DNA from: Cytobacillus sp. NCCP-133
GTDB lineage: Bacteria; Bacillota; Bacilli; Bacillales; Cytobacillaceae
Direction: 5' to 3'
DNA: 64,000 bases
NCBI RefSeq assembly: GCF_026011715.1
Contig: NZ_BRVM01000001.1
Span: 707,232-771,231 of the forward strand
Shown piece by piece: positions 25,888 to 35,323 of this stretch; the first letter of the stretch is position 1; every line of letters starts with the position of its first letter. A program made the position numbers and the translations under genes. The notes under the pieces are model-generated. The model searched no databases, was not told the DNA's origin, and worked only from the letters and a program-made list of their open reading frames with translations.

Positions 25888-27474
25888 ATGAACTCTGTAA
25901 GCATATCAAACGAATTGAGCGAATTATTAAATGGCAGCAACATTCAAGTACAATTATCTGTTCCTCAGCTTGTGGAAAAAGTCTTAAACCGTAAGGAAGG
26001 ATCCCTAACTTCTACCGGTGCGGTACGCGCTACTACAGGAAAGTATACAGGACGTTCACCTAAAGATAAATACATTGTAGAAGAAACATCAAATAAGGAT
26101 AAAATTGATTGGGGAAACGTGAACCAGCCAATCTCAGAAGAAGCTTTTACCAACTTATACAATAAGGTTTTAAACTACTTAAAAGAAAAAGAAGAAGTTT
26201 TTGTTTTCAAAGGCTTTGCAGGTGCCGATAATAAACAGCGCATGCCAATACAGGTTATCAATGAATTTGCATGGCATAACCTGTTTGCACACCAATTATT
26301 TATTCGCCCGGCAGAAGATGAGCTTCTGGATCATGAATCTGAGTTCACTGTGATTTCGGCTCCTAACTTCAAAGCAGATCCTGCTGTTGACGGCACGAAA
26401 TCCGAAACTTTCATCATCATTTCATTCGAGCGCCGTACTGTTTTAATTGGGGGTACAGAATATGCTGGTGAAATGAAAAAGTCCATCTTCTCAGTGATGA
26501 ACTATGTGCTGCCAGAGAACGGAATCCTTCCTATGCACTGTTCTGCAAACGTGGGACGTGAAGGAGATGTAGCTTTGTTCTTCGGTTTATCCGGAACTGG
26601 AAAAACGACTCTGTCTGCAGATCCTAACCGCAAGTTGATCGGTGATGACGAACATGGCTGGTCTGCAAATGGTGTCTTCAATATAGAAGGCGGATGCTAC
26701 GCAAAATGCATCAACTTATCACGTGAAAAAGAACCGCAAATTTTCGATGCTATCCGATTTGGGGCTGTTTTGGAAAATGTAGTGGTACACAGCGAAACGC
26801 GTGTGGCAGATTACGATGACAGTACATTAACTGAAAATACTCGTGCGGCCTACCAGCTTCAGGCGATCGATAATATCGTAGACCCAAGCATAGCCGGACA
26901 TCCTAATACAATTGTATTCTTAACAGCTGACGCATTTGGCGTATTGCCTCCAATCTCGAAACTATCAAAAGAACAGGCCATGTACCATTTCTTGAGCGGC
27001 TACACTTCCAAGCTTGCAGGAACTGAGCGCGGCATTACTTCACCGCAGGCAACATTCTCTACATGCTTTGGATCGCCATTCTTACCTCTTCCTGCAAACC
27101 GCTACGCTGAAATGCTCGGAGAAAAAATCGATGAGCATAACGCAAAAGTCTTCTTAGTAAACACTGGATGGACTGGCGGAGAGTACGGAGCCGGCGAGCG
27201 CATGAAGCTTGCTTACACACGCGCAATGATAGAGGCAGCCCTTGAAGGGGAGCTAAACAGCGTGGATACAATCAAAGACGCAATCTTTGGCCTTGAAATT
27301 CCACAGCACGTTACAGGTGTACCAGATGAAGTCCTTCAGCCAAGCCAAACTTGGGCTGACCAGGCTGCTTATGAAACAAAAGCAAAAGAACTTGCATCTA
27401 AATTCCGCGAAAACTTTAAAAAGTTCACAAGCGTTTCAGCAGACATCGCAGAAAAAGGCGGACCAATCGCATAA
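25888..27474 (+). CDS. pckA: Phosphoenolpyruvate carboxykinase (ATP)
   Basis: A 528-residue ATP-dependent PEP carboxykinase, the first committed step of gluconeogenesis (oxaloacetate to PEP). The kinase P-loop [16 protein letters not shown] is near residue 233, and the metal/kinase-2 motif LIGDDEHGW follows. The substrate-binding RSPKDKY near 53 and the adenine-binding region are in place. Length is standard. The ATG at 25888 has a GGAAGG site. Followed by a strong terminator. Confidence 0.97.
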   Translation: MNSVSISNELSELLNGSNIQVQLSVPQLVEKVLNRKEGSLTSTGAVRATTGKYTGRSPKDKYIVEETSNKDKIDWGNVNQPISEEAFTNLYNKVLNYLKEKEEVFVFKGFAGADNKQRMPIQVINEFAWHNLFAHQLFIRPAEDELLDHESEFTVISAPNFKADPAVDGTKSETFIIISFERRTVLIGGTEYAGEMKKSIFSVMNYVLPENGILPMHCSANVGREGDVALFFGLSGTGKTTLSADPNRKLIGDDEHGWSANGVFNIEGGCYAKCINLSREKEPQIFDAIRFGAVLENVVVHSETRVADYDDSTLTENTRAAYQLQAIDNIVDPSIAGHPNTIVFLTADAFGVLPPISKLSKEQAMYHFLSGYTSKLAGTERGITSPQATFSTCFGSPFLPLPANRYAEMLGEKIDEHNAKVFLVNTGWTGGEYGAGERMKLAYTRAMIEAALEGELNSVDTIKDAIFGLEIPQHVTGVPDEVLQPSQTWADQAAYETKAKELASKFRENFKKFTSVSADIAEKGGPIA

Positions 27475-27481
27475 TATAGCA

Positions 27482-27515
27482 AAGGAATTGCCGCACAAAC
27501 GGCAATTCCTTTTTT
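27482..27515 (+). terminator. Terminator of pckA
   Basis: An AAGGAATTGCCG / CGGCAATTCCTT stem followed by T residues. Confidence 0.85.
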
Positions 27516-27589
27516 GATCATGAAATTTTCTTGTTTATTGGGAAGATCCTTTCTTGATTGTATTCACTTATCATTTCACGGAGTTTTTA

Positions 27590-27800
27590 TTTGGATTGGG
27601 AGGGATTCGTTCCCTTGGTCCGTTTTTCGGAATGAGTACAGGCACCATTGGTATGCTTTCATTCCCCTTCTCTCGTTCCCTCACCGAACCCGGGCACGAT
27701 TAGACCCTTTCGTTCCTTTCCTCCTATTTCCTCACCAAGCTCGGGCACGAGTAATACACTTTCGCTTCCAACACGCATTCTCCGCTGTGTTCGTGATTGA
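27590..27800. repeat. Imperfect tandem repeat region
   Basis: Two diverged units start about 27678 and 27729, 51 nt apart: CCTCACCGAACCCGGGCACG and CCTCACCAAGCTCGGGCACG. Each is followed by A(T/G)TA and ACNCTTTCG. A weaker third unit may lie near 27600. The open frame 27514-27864 across this region looks spurious: no ribosome site, biased toward Phe, Arg and His. The rest of 27475-27995 holds no gene that I can see. Confidence 0.6.
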
Positions 27801-27958
27801 TCTTTTCCTAGCATCCCCAAGCAAGAATTTCAAGTTCCAAACACCATGTTTTTCAAACGTCTGAAGCTCGTCAAAGCCTGGGCATCCGATTCATACGTGC
27901 CTGCACTTTATGCAATCAAGTCCCTCTTACAGTTTTAATGGAGAAATTTTTAATCAGC

Positions 27959-27995
27959 AAAAAACGCCAGGGCCCGGATATCGTCCAGGCGCTCA
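27959..27995 (-). terminator. Terminator of ytmB
   Basis: A GCGCCTGGACGATATCC / GGGCCCTGGCGT-type stem with TTTTTT on the minus strand. Confidence 0.65.
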
Positions 27996-28238
27996 TTAAT
28001 TTGTTGAATTTAGTGCAACCAGCTGATACTTAATAATTGTCTGATTATTTTCCCATTCTACTTTTTTAATAATGCCTGTACCGCTAAGATCGCCATCAAT
28101 TATTCTTTTTACCTCAAGGGGAATCTCCAGCGGGTATAGTCTGTACCCTTCTTTGACAAGTGAAAAATAATTCTCATCAAGCCTCTTTTCTCTGCCCTTT
28201 GTTACAATCATTGTATTTAACTCTAAAGGCATACCCAT
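27996..28238 (-). CDS. ytmB: DUF2584 protein YtmB
   Basis: An 80-residue protein of the YtmB/DUF2584 family (MGMPLELNTMIVTKGREKRL at the N-terminus, YPLEIPLEVKRIIDGDLSG central). Predicted mostly beta; no membrane segment. Function unknown. It lies directly downstream of ytmA on the same strand, as in B. subtilis, with a 90-nt gap. The ATG at 28238 follows GGAGAGA. Confidence 0.85.
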   Translation of the reverse strand: MGMPLELNTMIVTKGREKRLDENYFSLVKEGYRLYPLEIPLEVKRIIDGDLSGTGIIKKVEWENNQTIIKYQLVALNSTN

Positions 28239-28327
28239 TGGTATCTCTCCTTCATTAAAAAAATATCTTTTTCTCTATTTTACCCCACCTTCATTCCCTC
28301 CGAAAGTCCTTAAGAAAAATTCATTTC

Positions 28328-29113
28328 TTATTCATGGCTCTTCATCCACGCTGTTAAATCTTCAGCGATCTTCCGGTTAACAGCTGGCGGAAAGTAATGG
28401 GTATAGTCTTCAAAATACCAGCTATCCACTTCTTTTTTGAGTGCTTTTAGCCTTTTTTCCAGGCGATAGGAGTGCTCTGCCGAAACATTTTGATCCTGTT
28501 CTCCATGAATAATGAGGACTGGCGCCTGAAGTTTTTCCAGCTGAAAAAGCGGGGTCCTGTATTTGTATCGGTCAGGAAATTTAGTCGGGGTACCGCCAAT
28601 CACCCGTTTCATCATGCGGCGAAGGTCCTTGCGTTCCACATAGGTAAGGAACATATCGCTGACTCCTCCCCATGTTACAACAGATGCTGCTTCGGGAAAT
28701 TGGATAGCCGTCAGCAGGGCCATTACGCCGCCGCGCGAGAATCCAAAGACATGGGTTCTTTTTACCCGAGGATGCTCCTGAAGAAGCATAAAAGCAGCAA
28801 ATGCATCCTGCCTGTCATCACCTGCAAAATCTTCATTTCCATCTCCTCCCTGGTTTCCCCTGTAAAAAGGTGCAAACACAATAAAACCTTCACAGGCAAA
28901 TTGGACAATCCTCCCTGGGCGCACTTTGCCGACATTTTTAATCCCCCCTCTTAAATAGAGGAAACCTTCACACAATTCCTTACCTTTCGGCTCCGCAAGC
29001 AGGCCTTTAATATGTAATCCGTTCACATAGTACGTCACAGCTGATAGTTCAATGGCTTGATTTGGTGAAGGAAATCTGTATTTTTTTATGATTTGACCGT
29101 TTTCAAAGTCCAC
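28328..29113 (-). CDS. ytmA: Prolyl-oligopeptidase-type hydrolase YtmA
   Basis: A 261-residue alpha/beta hydrolase. The nucleophile elbow GFSRGGVMALL is near residues 124-134. The acid in ILIHGEQDQNVSAEHS and the histidine in YEDYTHYFPP complete a plausible Ser-Asp-His triad. The oxyanion loop LYLRGGIKNVG is present. It resembles dipeptidyl/acylaminoacyl peptidase catalytic domains without the beta-propeller, so it may be an esterase. Substrate unknown. Confidence 0.82.
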   Translation of the reverse strand: MDFENGQIIKKYRFPSPNQAIELSAVTYYVNGLHIKGLLAEPKGKELCEGFLYLRGGIKNVGKVRPGRIVQFACEGFIVFAPFYRGNQGGDGNEDFAGDDRQDAFAAFMLLQEHPRVKRTHVFGFSRGGVMALLTAIQFPEAASVVTWGGVSDMFLTYVERKDLRRMMKRVIGGTPTKFPDRYKYRTPLFQLEKLQAPVLIIHGEQDQNVSAEHSYRLEKRLKALKKEVDSWYFEDYTHYFPPAVNRKIAEDLTAWMKSHE

Positions 29114-29369
29114 GCACTCATCTCCCTTTTATAATAGGTTACCAGGCTGAAAGCCATTAGAAGGTGAATTTACATATAAATTTATAAAATTCGCAATAAC
29201 AGCGTCTTTAACACTGCACGGCTTTCTCTACTTGCAACTACTAGTATGAGCATTTCACCCTGCTCCTAAAAAGTTTTCATATAGGCATTCACACATTTTT
29301 TCCCTTTTCATACGATATTCTAGGCTTTTAAAATCTGAATCTTTTAGCATAAGGGAGGTCTTATGGCAT

Positions 29370-30365
29370 ATGAAAAAATGGTTAAAAGCAAGCTTGCTAT
29401 TAATGCTTACGGCGATACTTATTGTTCCTTTAGCTGCCTGCGGCAAGGATGACGTGCTGAACGTCAGGGTTGCCGAGGTAACGCGTTCGATTTTCTATGC
29501 TCCTCAATATGTTGCAATAGAGAAAGGCTTTTTTGAAGAAGAAGGGCTTAATGTTGAGCTTACGACTACGGCAGGCGGAGACAAGACGATGACCGCGCTG
29601 CTTTCGAACAGTGCTGATGTAGCGCTTGTTGGCTCTGAAACATCGATTTACGTATCTGCACAGGGCTCCAATGACCCGGTCATTAACTTTGCCCAGCTGA
29701 CACAAACGGATGGTACGTTTTTGGTCTCCCGCAATAAAATTGATCATTTTTCGTGGGATATGCTGAAAGGGAAAACATTCCTTGGCCAGCGAAAAGGCGG
29801 CATGCCGCAAATGGTCGGCGAATTTGTGCTGAAAAGTCATGGTATTGATCCGCACGAAGATATGGATTTGATTCAAAATATTGATTATGCCAATATCGCT
29901 CCGGCCTTCGCTTCCGGCACAGGCGAGTTTGTCCAGTTGTTCGAGCCGACTGCCAGTGTCTTTGAAAAAGAGGGCAAAGGATATATTGTGGCTTCTTTTG
30001 GAACCGAGTCTGGTCATGTACCATATACCACATTCATGACAAAACAAAGCTATATTGACGAAAATAAAGAAACAGTCGAGAAATTCACAAGAGCGGTGTA
30101 TAAAGCACAGCAATGGGTGGAAAGCCACAGTGCGAAAGAAACCGCAGAAGCCATTCAAGGCTATTTTGACAACACGGAGCTGGACATAATCGAAATGGTG
30201 GTTGACCGTTATAAGAGCCAGGGCTCCTTTGCGGCAGATCCGATTTTGGATACGGAAGAATGGGATAATCTGCAGAACATCATGGATGAGGCAGGAGAGC
30301 TTCCGAAACGCATCGAACATGACAGGCTTGTTAATACAGAAATTGCGGAAGGTGTAATGAAGTAA
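29370..30365 (+). CDS. ytlA: ABC transporter substrate-binding lipoprotein YtlA
   Basis: A 331-residue binding lipoprotein of the SsuA/TauA/NMT1-THI5 superfamily. The signal peptide ends in PLAAC with lipidated C24. The family motif FYAPQYVAIEKGFFEEEGL follows at about 44-62. Together with ytlC and ytlD it forms an importer. Candidate substrates for the family are sulfonates, nitrate-like anions or the thiamine precursor HMP; the sequence does not decide. The ATG at 29370 has a GGGAGG site. No riboswitch is visible upstream. Confidence 0.85.
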   Translation: MKKWLKASLLLMLTAILIVPLAACGKDDVLNVRVAEVTRSIFYAPQYVAIEKGFFEEEGLNVELTTTAGGDKTMTALLSNSADVALVGSETSIYVSAQGSNDPVINFAQLTQTDGTFLVSRNKIDHFSWDMLKGKTFLGQRKGGMPQMVGEFVLKSHGIDPHEDMDLIQNIDYANIAPAFASGTGEFVQLFEPTASVFEKEGKGYIVASFGTESGHVPYTTFMTKQSYIDENKETVEKFTRAVYKAQQWVESHSAKETAEAIQGYFDNTELDIIEMVVDRYKSQGSFAADPILDTEEWDNLQNIMDEAGELPKRIEHDRLVNTEIAEGVMK

Positions 30366-30391
30366 AAAAATCTTTAAAAGAGGAGGCCGAC

Positions 30392-31171
30392 ATGGACTTT
30401 CTAAAAGCTGATCACATTCACCACACTTACTTTACGAAGACCACTGCTGTTACGGCCCTCTCCGATGTTTCGCTTGAAGTGGAGGAAGGGGAATTCGTTT
30501 CCTTCCTCGGCCCAAGCGGATGCGGCAAGACAACTTTGCTTTCCATCATTGCAGGCCTGTTTGAACCGACAGATGGCCGTGTGACACTGGAAGGAAAGCG
30601 AATAGAAACAGCAGAAAACGAAATTGGCTATATGCTGCAGCAGGATTATCTTTTTCCTTGGAAGACGATCGAAGAGAATATATTTTTGGGTCTGAAGATT
30701 GGTAAGAGCCTATCACAGGATAAAAAATCATATGCACTGGAGCTTCTCGATAAAATGGGCCTTAAAGGGGTCGAATCACAATTTCCAAAGCAGCTTTCCG
30801 GCGGAATGAGGCAGCGAGTTGCACTCGTTAGGACGCTTGCGACTGAACCGAAGCTCCTGATGCTCGATGAACCTTTTTCCGCTTTGGATTACCAAACGAA
30901 GCTGAAGCTTGAAGATCTGGTTTCAAGTACACTTAAATCATTCGGTAAAACAGCCATACTCGTTACCCATGATATAGGTGAAGCCATAAGCATGAGTGAC
31001 CGCATTTTTCTTTTCTCTGCAAGGCCCGGCCAGCTTCATAAAACGTTTGTCATCCCAAAAGAAATTAGAGAAGAAACGCCATTTAACGCCCGTAATCACG
31101 AAGCATACCCAGCTATTTTTCAAAAGATATGGAAGGAGCTGGAGTCCCTTGAGCCCCCAGGAGAACGTTAA
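30392..31171 (+). CDS. ytlC: ABC transporter ATP-binding protein YtlC
   Basis: A 259-residue ABC ATPase of the SsuB/TauB group. Walker [10 protein letters not shown] is at residues 40-48, Q-loop in [14 protein letters not shown], signature [11 protein letters not shown] near 135, Walker [13 protein letters not shown] and H-loop [10 protein letters not shown]. The start is 26 nt after ytlA with AGAGGAGG. Its last 23 nt overlap the start of ytlD. Confidence 0.92.
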   Translation: MDFLKADHIHHTYFTKTTAVTALSDVSLEVEEGEFVSFLGPSGCGKTTLLSIIAGLFEPTDGRVTLEGKRIETAENEIGYMLQQDYLFPWKTIEENIFLGLKIGKSLSQDKKSYALELLDKMGLKGVESQFPKQLSGGMRQRVALVRTLATEPKLLMLDEPFSALDYQTKLKLEDLVSSTLKSFGKTAILVTHDIGEAISMSDRIFLFSARPGQLHKTFVIPKEIREETPFNARNHEAYPAIFQKIWKELESLEPPGER

Positions 31172-31958
31172 ATACCTTCATCAAAAATATATTCAATCGC
31201 TGAATCGGGAAAAGAGATGGGTCCGCTTTTATCAGGCAGTCATCTTTCTCGTCATTTTTTCAGGCTGGGAGCTGGCAAGCCAAAAACAATGGATTGACCC
31301 TTTAATCTTCAGTGCACCTTCAAAGGTGTGGGCACTGTTTTTAACCAAAATCCAGAACGGCTCATTAATGGTCGATTTGGGATACACCTTGTCAGAAACG
31401 GTTTTTGGATTTATGCTGGGTACTTTTTTAGGAACATTCCTGGCAGCCATCCTATGGTGGTCACCGTTGATATCAAAAATTTCTGATCCCTATTTGGTTG
31501 TACTCAATTCAATGCCAAAAGTGGCGCTTGGCCCGATTTTGATTGTAGCACTAGGGCCCAGCTTTACGTCTATTGTCGCTATGGGTGCCATCATCTCAAT
31601 CATTATCACCACGATTGTGGTATATACCTCATTTAAGGAAGTCGATCCAAACTATATAAAGGTTCTTCAGACCTTTGGAGCTAACAGAGTCCAAATTTTC
31701 CGGGAAGCCATATTGCCTGCTTCATTTCCTACAGTCATCTCCACCTTAAAAGTGAATGTTGGCTTATCATGGGTGGGTGTAATTGTAGGAGAATTCCTGG
31801 TTTCCTCTAAAGGGCTCGGCTACATGATCATTTACGGCTTCCAAGTATTTAACTTCACTCTTGTTATGCTGTCTTTGCTCGTGATTGCTGTCTTCGCGAC
31901 AATCATGTACCAGCTTGTCGAACTTCTTGAAAAGAAATTAATTAAAAATAATTCATAA
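31149..31958 (+). CDS. ytlD: ABC transporter permease YtlD
   Basis: A 269-residue permease of the SsuC/TauC type with about six membrane helices. The EAA coupling loop is in [20 protein letters not shown] near 170-190. I place the start at the TTG at 31149 ([12 protein letters not shown]), with AAGGAG 10 nt upstream. The open frame back to 30996 lies inside ytlC and has no site. The 23-nt overlap with ytlC indicates translational coupling. Confidence 0.88.
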   Translation: MSPQENVKYLHQKYIQSLNREKRWVRFYQAVIFLVIFSGWELASQKQWIDPLIFSAPSKVWALFLTKIQNGSLMVDLGYTLSETVFGFMLGTFLGTFLAAILWWSPLISKISDPYLVVLNSMPKVALGPILIVALGPSFTSIVAMGAIISIIITTIVVYTSFKEVDPNYIKVLQTFGANRVQIFREAILPASFPTVISTLKVNVGLSWVGVIVGEFLVSSKGLGYMIIYGFQVFNFTLVMLSLLVIAVFATIMYQLVELLEKKLIKNNS

Positions 31959-31992
31959 TAAAAACGGCAACGAATCATTGCCGTTTTTTATT
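31959..31992. terminator. Bidirectional terminator
   Basis: An AAAAACGGCAA / TTGCCGTTTTT stem between convergent ytlD and ytkD. Confidence 0.85.
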
Positions 31993-32455
31993 TTCCTTCC
32001 AAAATTTTCTCCAGACTTTTTTCCACAACTAGATCTTTCATGATGAAACTGAATTTTTTATCCCATCTTTGCTGTATTAAGTTTCCCTCTAGGAGCACTG
32101 GCCCGTTTGTTTCGTAATACTGTGGTTTCTTCTCCAGCTTTCCAGCCTCTCCATAAAAAATTGCTTTTACAAAGCTTCGGTTATCCGCATGGACCTCATA
32201 TTCGCCAATAAATTCAAGACTTTTTAGAATGGCACCCGTTTCTTCATAAACCTCTCGCCGGGCTGCTTCTTCAATCTCTTCGCCCGGCTCGGCCTTGCCC
32301 CCGGGAAATTCCCAGCCGCGGACTTTATGATGGGTTAAGAGCCATCGGCCATTATAGCGGCAAATAACCAGGACGTGCTTGGGATCATCCGAAAAAGCAC
32401 CCTTTTTAAAAGAGAGGCGAACTTCCCCACCATTAGCATCCAAAAATGTTTCCAT
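31988..32455 (-). CDS. ytkD: Nudix hydrolase YtkD
   Basis: A 155-residue Nudix protein. The box GGKAEPGEEIEEAARREVYE followed by ETGAI matches GX5EX7REUXEEXGU at residues 52-74. B. subtilis YtkD hydrolyses 8-oxo-dGTP and other nucleoside triphosphates, limiting oxidative mutagenesis. It is close to dps here and in B. subtilis. I place the start at the ATG at 32455, 5 nt after GAGGG; a GTG at 32467 is possible. Confidence 0.88.
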   Translation of the reverse strand: METFLDANGGEVRLSFKKGAFSDDPKHVLVICRYNGRWLLTHHKVRGWEFPGGKAEPGEEIEEAARREVYEETGAILKSLEFIGEYEVHADNRSFVKAIFYGEAGKLEKKPQYYETNGPVLLEGNLIQQRWDKKFSFIMKDLVVEKSLEKILEGK

Positions 32456-32610
32456 ATAATCCCTCACCCGATTATAATTCTTGATGTTATCATTATAAGG
32501 GAAATTTCATCTTCAAACACTTTAGGCCTATCGAAGGATATTACCTATTTTTGAAACTTTCTGCTTCTTCCAACGTAAAATAACTGACTAACGCAAAGGG
32601 AGTGTATATT

Positions 32611-33486
32611 TTGAGAAAAACTTTAGCATTTCTTACAGGCTTTCTGCTGATTTTTATGCTGGCAGCATGCAGTGAAACAGCAAAGCCTGTCAGTGAAACA
32701 GAATCAGGCAATGAAACAGATAAAAGTAAAACAAAAACAGAAGAAACTTCAGAGCTTACACTAGAAGAGGTATTAAAAAAATCAACAGAAGCTTCTGAAG
32801 AACTAAAAAGTTTTTCTGTAAAAATGGATATGAGCCAGAACATCAAATCGGATTCAGAAGCAGAAAACATGAGTATTGATTCTGTTATTGATATGGATGT
32901 TACAACCGATCCGACTGCCTTTTACCAAAAAATGTCCATGACCATGGAAGGCGCGGAAGAATCATATGATATTGAAAGTTATTTTACAGAAGACGGGATG
33001 TTTCTTTATGATGCAGCTGGCGAACAATGGATGAAGTTCCCGAAGGAAATGTCCGATGATCTCCTGCAAATGTCCAGCCAGCAGACTAATCCTGGCGAAG
33101 AACTAAAGAAGCTTCAGGAATTTGTTGATGACTTTACTTTTGGGCAGGATGCCAAAAGCTATATTTTAAAACTTAAGGCTAACGGAGAGAAGTTTAATGA
33201 CTTCGTAAAGAAAACAGCCGAAGAAACACTTCCGCCTGAAATGACTGCCAATGGGGAAACACTTGAAAATATGAAAATTCTGGATGTTAAATACGAAATT
33301 GTTATTGATAAGGACACGTTCTATCCAAGCATTCTGAACATGATCATGGAAATGGAAATCTCAGCTGAAGGCCAGACAATAGCGATGAAACAGAACATGA
33401 ATGGCCACTATTCAAATTACAATGAGGTAGAATCCATCACTGTCCCCCAGGAAGTCATAGAATCAGCTGTAGAAATGGAAATGTGA
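32611..33486 (+). CDS. Lipoprotein, LppX/LolA-like (DUF6612-type)
   Basis: A 291-residue secreted lipoprotein. The signal peptide ends in LAAC with lipidated C20. A Ser/Thr/Glu-rich linker follows to about residue 55. The remaining domain has repeated beta-strand-type segments (SIDSVIDMDVTTDPTAFYQK) recalling LolA/LppX-like lipid-binding folds and the DUF6612 group; that is inference. Ligand unknown. I chose the TTG at 32611, about 9 nt from AAAGGGAG. The low-complexity linker suggests a flexible tether to the membrane. Confidence 0.75.
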   Translation: MRKTLAFLTGFLLIFMLAACSETAKPVSETESGNETDKSKTKTEETSELTLEEVLKKSTEASEELKSFSVKMDMSQNIKSDSEAENMSIDSVIDMDVTTDPTAFYQKMSMTMEGAEESYDIESYFTEDGMFLYDAAGEQWMKFPKEMSDDLLQMSSQQTNPGEELKKLQEFVDDFTFGQDAKSYILKLKANGEKFNDFVKKTAEETLPPEMTANGETLENMKILDVKYEIVIDKDTFYPSILNMIMEMEISAEGQTIAMKQNMNGHYSNYNEVESITVPQEVIESAVEMEM

Positions 33487-33518
33487 AAAAAGCCGGGTCT
33501 TTCCCCCAGCTTTTTTAT
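33485..33518. terminator. Hairpin between convergent genes
   Basis: An imperfect AAAAAAGCCGGG / CCCAGCTTTTTT stem after the lipoprotein gene. Confidence 0.65.
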
Positions 33519-33844
33519 TTGTGCTCCTCTTCTGTGAGAATGCCCATACTTTCAATATGTTTCCGGGCCTCATCGTCCCCAAGGTTATAGATCATTCCAT
33601 AGATTTTCTTCATGGTATCATCATATGCGTCGTTTTCGCGGTCATAATGGTATTGGACATACGGAACATGCGCCCTGAAAAAGTTTTGCCACTCAGATGA
33701 GTAATTCTGATCAAAATATTCCCTTAGCGCGATGATCTCATCATCAGTAGCTTCTATTTTAAAATTCCAGGTTGAATCTGTGGCGCTTTGGGAAATTTCT
33801 CCGGTACCAAGCGTTATATAATACGTTTTTTTATTCCCTTCCAT
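33515..33844 (-). CDS. Hypothetical protein
   Basis: A 109-residue soluble, acidic protein starting MEGNKKTYYITLGTGEISQS. The N-terminal half looks like beta-strands and the C-terminal half helical (YHYDRENDAYDDTMKKIYGM). Similar proteins are annotated simply as hydrolase or hypothetical in bacilli, without catalytic evidence, and I do not assign a function. The ATG at 33844 follows AGGGGCTGACAGGA. Convergent with the lipoprotein gene. Confidence 0.65.
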   Translation of the reverse strand: MEGNKKTYYITLGTGEISQSATDSTWNFKIEATDDEIIALREYFDQNYSSEWQNFFRAHVPYVQYHYDRENDAYDDTMKKIYGMIYNLGDDEARKHIESMGILTEEEHK

Positions 33845-34103
33845 CCTGTCAGCCCCTTTTAGTTTAAGAAAAAATATCCTGTGTCAACAAAGCATTTAAT
33901 GATTTATTAGTTATCGTTTCCACACTTGTGATAAAATTATACGAAATTAAGATCATTCTCTCTTCGTTTACATATACTAACTTTAATTAACGGCAGATCT
34001 CTTATTAAAGGCGGGACAGCTGCCAGGAATATTTCTCTTCATCAAGGGTATTAAATAAGTATACTATTTAAAACGGGGATTTTTTTAGAAGGAGGTGGAT
34101 CCC

Positions 34104-34361
34104 ATGAAACTAATTGATGAGCTTTACGAACTTTACCGCAACAAGTTGACGGGTGACGAAGAAGATATTGATATGCTCGCTTTCGCTTTCCTGGAAGAAA
34201 TGAACAGAGAGGATTTGCTAAGTATGATCCGGGACATGGAAAACCAGGAGCTATATGACTTAATGGGGCTATATTTAATTGAAAGCTTGAAAGGAAAGTT
34301 TGCAAGCGAAAATTATGGCCAGCGCCGCAATCCGATTATTCATCATCGAAACATCCATTAA
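34104..34361 (+). CDS. DUF6154-family small protein
   Basis: An 85-residue acidic helical protein (MKLIDELYELYRNKLTGDEE) of the DUF6154 type, conserved in Bacillaceae with unknown function. No membrane segment or cysteine. A near-perfect AAGGAGGTG precedes the ATG at 34104, suggesting high translation. The frame opens at a GTG at 34095 inside that site, which I reject. Confidence 0.75.
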   Translation: MKLIDELYELYRNKLTGDEEDIDMLAFAFLEEMNREDLLSMIRDMENQELYDLMGLYLIESLKGKFASENYGQRRNPIIHHRNIH

Positions 34362-34404
34362 CCTATACATATCAGGATATTTAAATGATATCTTTTAAAT
34401 GATG

Positions 34405-34431
34405 CAGCGGCTATATGCCGCTTTTTATTTT
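34405..34431 (+). terminator. Terminator
   Basis: An AGCGGC / GCCGCT stem followed by TTTTATTTT. Confidence 0.7.
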
Positions 34432-34439
34432 GAACATAT

Positions 34440-34467
34440 GAAAAGACCGGTTTATTAACCGGTCCTG
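34440..34467 (-). terminator. Terminator of dps
   Basis: A GACCGGTT / AACCGGTC stem followed by TTTT on the minus strand. Confidence 0.75.
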
Positions 34468-34472
34468 ATTCT

Positions 34473-34910
34473 TTATCCCAGATATGCTTTTAGCATCCAA
34501 TTGTGTTTTTTCAAGCTTTGCTTCACAGCAATCAGCATGTCGCCTGTGCCTTCGTCTTTGGCATCTTCAGCTAGCTCGATCGCTTCCTGAAGCTCGCCGA
34601 GCATTTTTTCAAAGTCATCAACAATTGATTGGACCATTTCTTCTTCCTTTTCTGATCCCGTTGCTTCTTTGATTGATGCTATATCCAGACACTCTTTCAT
34701 CGTTGCAACCGGATTGCCTTCCAGTGCCAAAATACGTTCTGCCAATTCATCTATATGCTCATTGGCTTCGTTATAGAGTTCTTCAAACTTGGCATGGAGG
34801 GTAAAGAAATTTTTCCCTTTAATATACCAATGGTAATTATGAAGCTTTACATATAAAACAGTCCAGTTTGCTACCTGCTGGTTAACAGCACTAACTAATT
34901 CTTTACTCAT
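34473..34910 (-). CDS. dps: Dps-family ferritin-like DNA-binding protein
   Basis: A 145-residue Dps/MrgA-type mini-ferritin forming dodecamers that oxidise and store iron and can coat DNA under stress. The ferroxidase-site signature is visible: LHNYHWYIKGKNFFTLHAKF (residues 22-41) and EEHIDELAERI-type helix (NEHIDELAERILALEG). A sigma-B-type promoter lies upstream at 34936-34961, matching general-stress control of Dps in B. subtilis. The ATG has an AGGAGG-like GGGAGGATG site. Confidence 0.9.
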   Translation of the reverse strand: MSKELVSAVNQQVANWTVLYVKLHNYHWYIKGKNFFTLHAKFEELYNEANEHIDELAERILALEGNPVATMKECLDIASIKEATGSEKEEEMVQSIVDDFEKMLGELQEAIELAEDAKDEGTGDMLIAVKQSLKKHNWMLKAYLG

Positions 34911-34935
34911 TATTAATCATCCTCCCACCAATAGA

Positions 34936-34961
34936 GTACCCTCAAAAAAATGAAATAAAAC
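34936..34961 (-). promoter_or_regulatory. Sigma-B promoter of dps
   Basis: The minus strand reads GTTTTA, 14 nt, GGGTAC, matching the sigma-B consensus GTTTAA / GGGTAT with one mismatch in each element, about 25 nt before the dps start. Confidence 0.65.
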
Positions 34962-35039
34962 CTGGATGACCTGTTACACGAAATTTTTCATGAAGGTGCC
35001 CAATTCATGATAAAATATGGATAGAAAAGGGGGAGAAGC

Positions 35040-35222
35040 ATGTATACGGTTCTAGTTATATCAATCATCATCGTCATAGTGGTTCTATTATTGAGCGTTG
35101 TAACTACTTCAAAAGCCTACCAATACAAACATACAGTAGACCCGATCGATTCGCTTCCTGATAGCGAACAAGAAAGTGAGCAAAAGGAAGAGGATAAAGC
35201 TGACAACCGAAACAAACGATAA
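35040..35222 (+). CDS. ytzI: Small membrane protein YtzI
   Basis: A 60-residue protein with one N-terminal membrane helix (VLVISIIIVIVVLLLSVVTT) and a charged cytosolic tail rich in Glu and Lys. The motif SKAYQYKHTVDPID after the helix matches my memory of YtzI from B. subtilis, encoded near dps and luxS. Function unknown. The site GGGGGAG lies 6 nt before the ATG. Followed by its own terminator. Confidence 0.75.
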   Translation: MYTVLVISIIIVIVVLLLSVVTTSKAYQYKHTVDPIDSLPDSEQESEQKEEDKADNRNKR

Positions 35223-35242
35223 GCATATGCTAATATAAATAG

Positions 35243-35272
35243 AACCTCCGGGATTACGGAGGTTTTCCTTTT
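35243..35272 (+). terminator. Terminator of ytzI
   Basis: An AACCTCCG / CGGAGGTT stem followed by TTCCTTTT. Confidence 0.75.
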
Positions 35273-35323
35273 CTGTAATAGGGGATTGGATATAATGACT
35301 ATTGATATGGAGAGGACTTTCAT

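Noticed and set aside
27514..27864. 116-codon frame after pckA
   Set aside because: No ribosome site; composition follows the tandem repeat; no recognisable domain.
29430..30320. 296-codon frame antisense to ytlA
   Set aside because: Long but purely antisense to a well-supported lipoprotein gene; no family resemblance.
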